Below the pieces are notes generated by a model. That model was not told the origin of the DNA, made no database searches, and saw only the letters and a list, made by a program, of their open reading frames with translations. Of a stretch of 64,000 nucleotides of DNA, positions 59,863 to 64,000 are shown piece by piece. The stretch is from Gentiana macrophylla (lineage: Eukaryota > Streptophyta > Magnoliopsida > Gentianales > Gentianaceae), in contig CM047805.1 in the NCBI GenBank assembly GCA_026214975.1, positions 184,885,333-184,949,332 on the forward strand. The letters run 5' to 3'. The stretch's first letter is position 1. Each line of letters starts with the position of its first letter. The translations under genes were made by a program, and so were the position numbers.

Positions 59863-60369
59863 TTCATAGTACATTTTATCCTGGAAACAAGGAAAGAAGT
59901 AGAAGAACATGGGCAAAGACATAAGATTGGAGCATAGCGAATTTACCTCATGCCATTTCCATCTCTGGACCTGGTAATTGCGGGGGTGATATGGGGTAAA
60001 GAACCGGAAGCTTTAATTTCTTGAAGTCGTTATACGATACTGGCACGTCCCCCAAGTCCTGCATAGAGAGCTCAACCACTTAAAACCAATCATTTTCCAG
60101 AACTCGAAAGTAAGCCAAATGAATAACTAGTTACCTTTAAATCATAAAAAGGATTACTCCATACTACAATTTTCGCACGTGAAGAGGTACTAGATATTTC
60201 TTTGACAGCATCAATGATCCCCCTTAGATTTTATTCTATCTCTTCTTCTGTGTATATGCTGGTAGCCTTTACCTGTTCCAGTCCTAGGTGAAAAATGTGT
60301 TAAAATTGTTAATTTAGATCTACAATAAGGATCGTACCTCCAGCCATGGTATCCGATTGGTGTGTTGAT

Positions 60370-60714
60370 TCCCCTCTGTTTAGCCGACAACCGCCGTCTC
60401 CCAACCCTAGCCAAAATAGCGTACAAGAGAAAGGAAAAGATTTGCTATGTGGATCTTCTAGTCTCTGCCTATTACTGAATGAATACGCTTTTGATGGTAC
60501 ATGCGCTCTCTTTATATAGGTGAGACAAAGGGACCCACCAGAACATAGAATACTACAGAATAAAAAAACCTAGCCATCATAGGATTTTTTATTATTGATA
60601 TAATAATTAATAAACCAATTATTTGCCAACAATAATATTATAATAACAAAAATAATATCACAATAACTAGAGAGGCCACATAAATAATTATTTACAAAAT
60701 AAATAATTCTTACA
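60370..60714 (-). mobile_element. 3' LTR of the Ty1/copia element
   Basis: On the minus strand a purine-rich GCCAAGTGGGAGAA (the polypurine tract) directly precedes TGTAAGAATTATTTATTTTG (from 60714). A TATA box (CACCTATATAAAGAGAGC, about 60523-60506) fits U3. The LTR end (CA) lies near 60370-60380 but is not fixed. The next sequence to the left is the photolyase exon at 60272, so the element sits at or inside that gene. Confidence 0.7.
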
Positions 60715-60719
60715 TTCTC

Positions 60720-61340
60720 CCACTTGGCCCGAATAGTTATGTTAGCACAACATTAGCGAGGACTACAATATTTGCATGCCCAAAGTGTCACTCTATGGTT
60801 TATTAAATATGCTTCAACTAATCAATACTAGTACAAGAACTATGGCGGTCATGCCCTAATAATTTGAACATTTCCTTCCATAATTACGATGTACAATACA
60901 AACTAGCCAAACAACATAATGAATGATCTTTAACAAAAATGTCATTCGAGTCCACTCAAAATGTGTTCAAAAGAAACACTCCATAAATACATGAAACCAA
61001 AATACGCGTATAGTCATGTAACAAGAGAAAACGGTCTTATCATAACGCGAAAGGTAGCAAACAACAAAAACGAGAAAAACACATCACCAATGAGCCCCAT
61101 ATTGACTACATGATCCTTAAACACGGTAGAGTCAATCCTTTTGTCATAGGATCGACAATCATCTCAAAAGTGCTAGCATGCTCGAGGGTGATATCTCTCT
61201 CCGAATATGATCTCTAACTACCAAATACTTTATGTCGATATGCTTAGCTCGACTTCCACTTTTATTGTTTTTAGCAAAATACACTGCTGACTTGATCATC
61301 ACAATAAATCTTTAATGGTCTTTCAGCAGAATCGACCACT
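60720..61340 (-). other. Copia 3' untranslated segment and decayed RNase H end
   Basis: It contains remnants of the RNase H C-terminus in shifted frames (about 61340-61130), then non-coding DNA up to the polypurine tract. Confidence 0.5.
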
Positions 61341-64000
61341 TTAAGACCACGAAGAAAATTCTTCAAACCATAAAGCTGTGTAGTCGCTCCATAACAAGAG
61401 ATGAACTCGGCCTCCATAGTGGATGAAGCAACAATAGGTTGCTTCACACTTTTCCAAGATCTGGCGACTCCTCGCTAATAGGAAAATGTATCCAGAAGTA
61501 GACTTAAACGAGTCCTCACATCCAGCATAATCAGCATCACAATAGCCAACCATCTCTAAATGTTCAGAGTGTCTGTATGTTAGCTTGAAATCCTTGGTAC
61601 CTTGCAAGTACCTAAGTGCTCTCTTGGCAGCTTTCCAATGATCCATGCCAGGATTGCTTTGATATCTGCCTAACATGCCGACTGCAAAAGCAATATCAGG
61701 TCTAGTGCAGACCTGTGCATACATAATGCTCCCAACAAGGGAAGCATAAGGAAAATTCCTCATTTGATTCATTTCCAATTCATTATTGGGGCACTATTTA
61801 ACACTAAACTTGTCCCCTTTAACAATAGGTGAACTTATGGGTCTACAATTCTGCATATTAAACCTTTTCAAAACTCTGTCAATATAGGCCTTCTGAGATA
61901 ACCCCAATGTCCTCATGGACCTATCTCTATGGATCTCAATGCCAATAACACAAGATGCCTCACCCATATCCTTCATATCAAAGTTTTGACCCAGAAACTT
62001 CTTAGTTTCATGCAGCAAACCCAAATCACTACTTGCAAGTAATATGTCATCCACATCTGATGCAGAAATATAAACTTGCTCCCACTCACTTTAAGGTATA
62101 TGCATTGATCCACCACATTCTCAACAAAACCAAAAGATGAGATTACTTTGTGGAACTTTACATACCATTGACGGGAAGCTTGCTTAAGCCCATATATGGA
62201 TTTCTTTAGCTTGCAAACAAGCCCTTCTCTTTTAACAAAACCTTCAGGTTGGTGCATATATACCTCCTCATCAAGATCCCCATTTAGAAAAGCCGTTTTG
62301 ACATCCATTTGATGAAGCTCTAAATCAAAATGAGCCACCAATGCCATGATGATCCTAAATGAATCCTTTGTGAAACCGGAGAGAAGGTTTCATGGTAATC
62401 AATGCCTTCTTTTCGAGTGAAACCTTTAGCCACGAGTCTAGCCTTATAACGCTCCACCTTTCCAGAAGGATCCCGCTTAGTTTTGAAGACCCATTTGCAT
62501 CCCACAATGGATGCATTTTCTGGCATAGGAACAACATCCCAGACATCGTTTTTGGCCATAGATTCCATCTCTTCTTTCATGGCACCATACCAAGCATCAG
62601 ACAAAATACCATTCATGGCTTCACTAAATGACAGTGGATCAGTATCAAGTCCAACATCATAGTCAGACTCTTGTAGATAAACCACATAGTCATCAGAAAT
62701 GGCAGACCTCCTTACTCTCGATGATCTTCTAACTCCCACTTGATCAAGAGTATCTTGACCAACAGGATTGTCATCCATTTGTGGTTCTTCATGTGGTTCC
62801 TCTATTGGTGGTTGTTGTAATGGTTGTACCTCAATCTCGTCTTGAGAACTTGGTTGAGGATTAACCAATACTACCCCATGTAAGGGTGTTGATGAAGATT
62901 CCCTTACTTCTTCAAATACCACCACTTGAGTCGAACCACTCCCACTGGACTCATGATCCTCAAGAAATCTCGCATTTCGTGACTCTACAACTTTAATGGA
63001 GTTTGATGGACAGTAAAATCTAAATCCTTTGGAGTTTACCGGATAGCCAACAAAATAACCACTAATGGTTCTTTCATCCAACTTCTTAATGTGTGGGTTA
63101 TAAATCCTCACTTCAGCTGGACAACCCCAAACGTGCATATGATACAAACTGGGCTTCCATCCATTCCAAATTTCAAAAGGTGTTTTCAGAACAGATTTAG
63201 AAGGAACCCTATTTAAAATATACACGGCGGTTTTTAAGGCTTCACCACATAGGGTAATAGGTAGACTGGAGTTGCTCATCATGCTTCTAACCATGTCCAT
63301 AAGTGTACGGTTCCTTCTTTCAGCAACACCATTTTGTTGTGGTGTGCCAGGCATCGTGTATTGTGCAATAATGCCTTCACTAGAAAGGAACTGTGCAAAT
63401 GGTCCAGAAGCTTGGCCCTTGTCAGTGAACCTACCATAATATTCACCACCCCTATCAGATCTCACAATCTTAATCTTCTTTTCCTTTTGATTCTCTATAC
63501 GCTTTGAAAACTTTAAAGACATCAAGTGCCTCACCCTTTTCAAACAGAAGGTAGACATACATGAATCTGGAAAAGTCGTCAATAAATGTGATAAAATATT
63601 TTTGTCCATTAAGACATGGGGTGTGAATGGTCCACATATATCAGTGTGTATGATCTCTAACAATTGAGAACTTCTTTTGGCACCTTTAGTGGACTTGTTT
63701 GTCTCGCTTTCCTTTAATGCATTCAATACAAATTCCATAGTCGAGAAAAATCTAGAGTTTTAGGACTCCATCTTTCACCAATCTTTTAATTCTTTCAATG
63801 GAGATATGTCCCAATCTCCTATGCCAAAGTCGTGATGAGTTCTCATTAATAATACTACGTTTATTGCCAATTTCACTAGTGTGCAAGGATAGCAAATTAT
63901 TCTCAAAATTAGAATCTAGCTGAATTTTGAATAAATTTCCATCCAAATAACCAGAACCAATGACTTTATTAAATTTCAAAACATCCACAACATTATTATG
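61341..64000 (-). pseudogene. Ty1/copia gag-pol, decayed (pre-integrase, integrase, RT, RNase H)
   Basis: Minus-strand order: GAG-pre-integrase 'LWHRRLGHISIERIKRLVKD' (63988-63752); integrase core with '[12 protein letters not shown]' and '[18 protein letters not shown]' and its C-terminal part, then RT start '[20 protein letters not shown] ... [11 protein letters not shown]' (63738-62320); RT middle 'QMDVKTAFLNGDLDEEVYM ... YGLKQASRQWY' (62347-61973); the catalytic 'DDILLASSDLGLL' (62054-61794); and RNase H 'YCDADYAGCEDSFKSTSGYI' (61778-61341). At least four frameshifts or stops lie between these, so it is not autonomous. Gag and the 5' LTR are past the right edge. Confidence 0.9.

Larger units (their letters stand above)
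51019..60272 (-). pseudogene. DNA photolyase / alpha-beta hydrolase fusion gene, disrupted
   Basis: Six exons recognised on the minus strand, 5' to 3': 60272-60135 (VKATSIYTEEEIE-stop-NLRGIIDAVKE ... SNPFYDLK), 60058-59947 (DLGDVPVSYNDFKKLKLP ... PGPEMEMA-stop), 59033-58732 (DLPALDALQDFLADSNVASK ... GVLDALAAYLRYLEGTARSE), 56968-56750 (VHEKLREFEIVEGASF, frameshift, RRRVHYEAIKYEKERNAGFL), 52035-51954 (WYWLLALKS, frameshift, FSIRFWRWNGFLIQ) and 51248-51019 (YTAIGHEGSPVLLVHGFGAF ... ITLLGFGRSEKPNVIY). This order matches the plant photolyase-related protein with a C-terminal hydrolase (At4g25290 type, from memory). Two in-frame stops (TAA; TGG to TGA), two frameshifts, and loss of the hydrolase after '...EVIKEP' make it non-functional. 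Upstream exons are outside or lost. Confidence 0.75.

Noticed and set aside
60340..60372. Plus-strand primer-binding site TGGTATCCGATTGG
   Set aside because: Only partly like the tRNA-Met site, and the adjacent element clearly runs on the minus strand with a polypurine tract at 60715.

Overview
This is nuclear DNA of a flowering plant, almost certainly a eudicot. The evidence is AT-rich sequence, spliced genes with GT..AG introns, plant-only gene families and a dense mix of plant transposons. I see nothing bacterial or organellar. I could not settle the species.

Only four loci look like ordinary working genes: two single-exon members of a small plant 'stress-induced protein' family (7345-7794 and 30296-30871, both +), a chloroplast cyclophilin of the CYP28 type in two exons (35122-33508, -), and an E-class PPR protein (41461-42990, +). 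The rest is mostly mobile DNA and gene debris.

Layout: 1-5.2 kb holds three Helitron 3' ends in tandem with captured exons (a SNU13/NHP2-like exon and a CYP93-type P450 exon). 5.4-7.2 kb has a 165-bp tandem duplication and Stowaway MITEs. 9.3-15 kb is LTR-derived sequence and a SINE. 15.1-17.2 kb is a decayed endogenous plant pararetrovirus fragment. 17.3-18.9 kb has a palindrome-rich array and a hAT-like element with a nested SINE. 19,117-28,960 is a complete 9.8-kb Mutator-like element (MULE) with a 9-bp target duplication, long terminal inverted repeats (TIRs) built from a CTACGTTTAAGCGTAG sub-repeat, a broken MuDR transposase, and an opposite-strand Ulp1-like protease gene. 29-43 kb carries genes, a MITE, a SINE, an RNase H fragment and a chromovirus-like LTR. 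43.4-47.7 kb starts with a minus-strand Helitron end and contains an unknown minus-strand gene with duplicated 36-bp mini-exons and a gypsy-type LTR. 48.2-51.0 kb is a second MULE-derived locus with an intact PB1-like ORF.

From 60.3 to 51.0 kb (-) runs the wreck of a DNA photolyase/alpha-beta hydrolase fusion gene. Its exons are separated by a hAT-like element with a nested Mutator MITE, a solo LTR with a perfect 5-bp target duplication, and a Helitron that carries a copia gag fragment. 60.4-64.0 kb is a decayed Ty1/copia element (-) that continues past the window edge.

The most notable signals are the Ulp1-bearing MULE and the odd orientation of its sub-repeats, the nucleotide-level block it shares with the second MULE locus, and the multiply disrupted photolyase-hydrolase gene.
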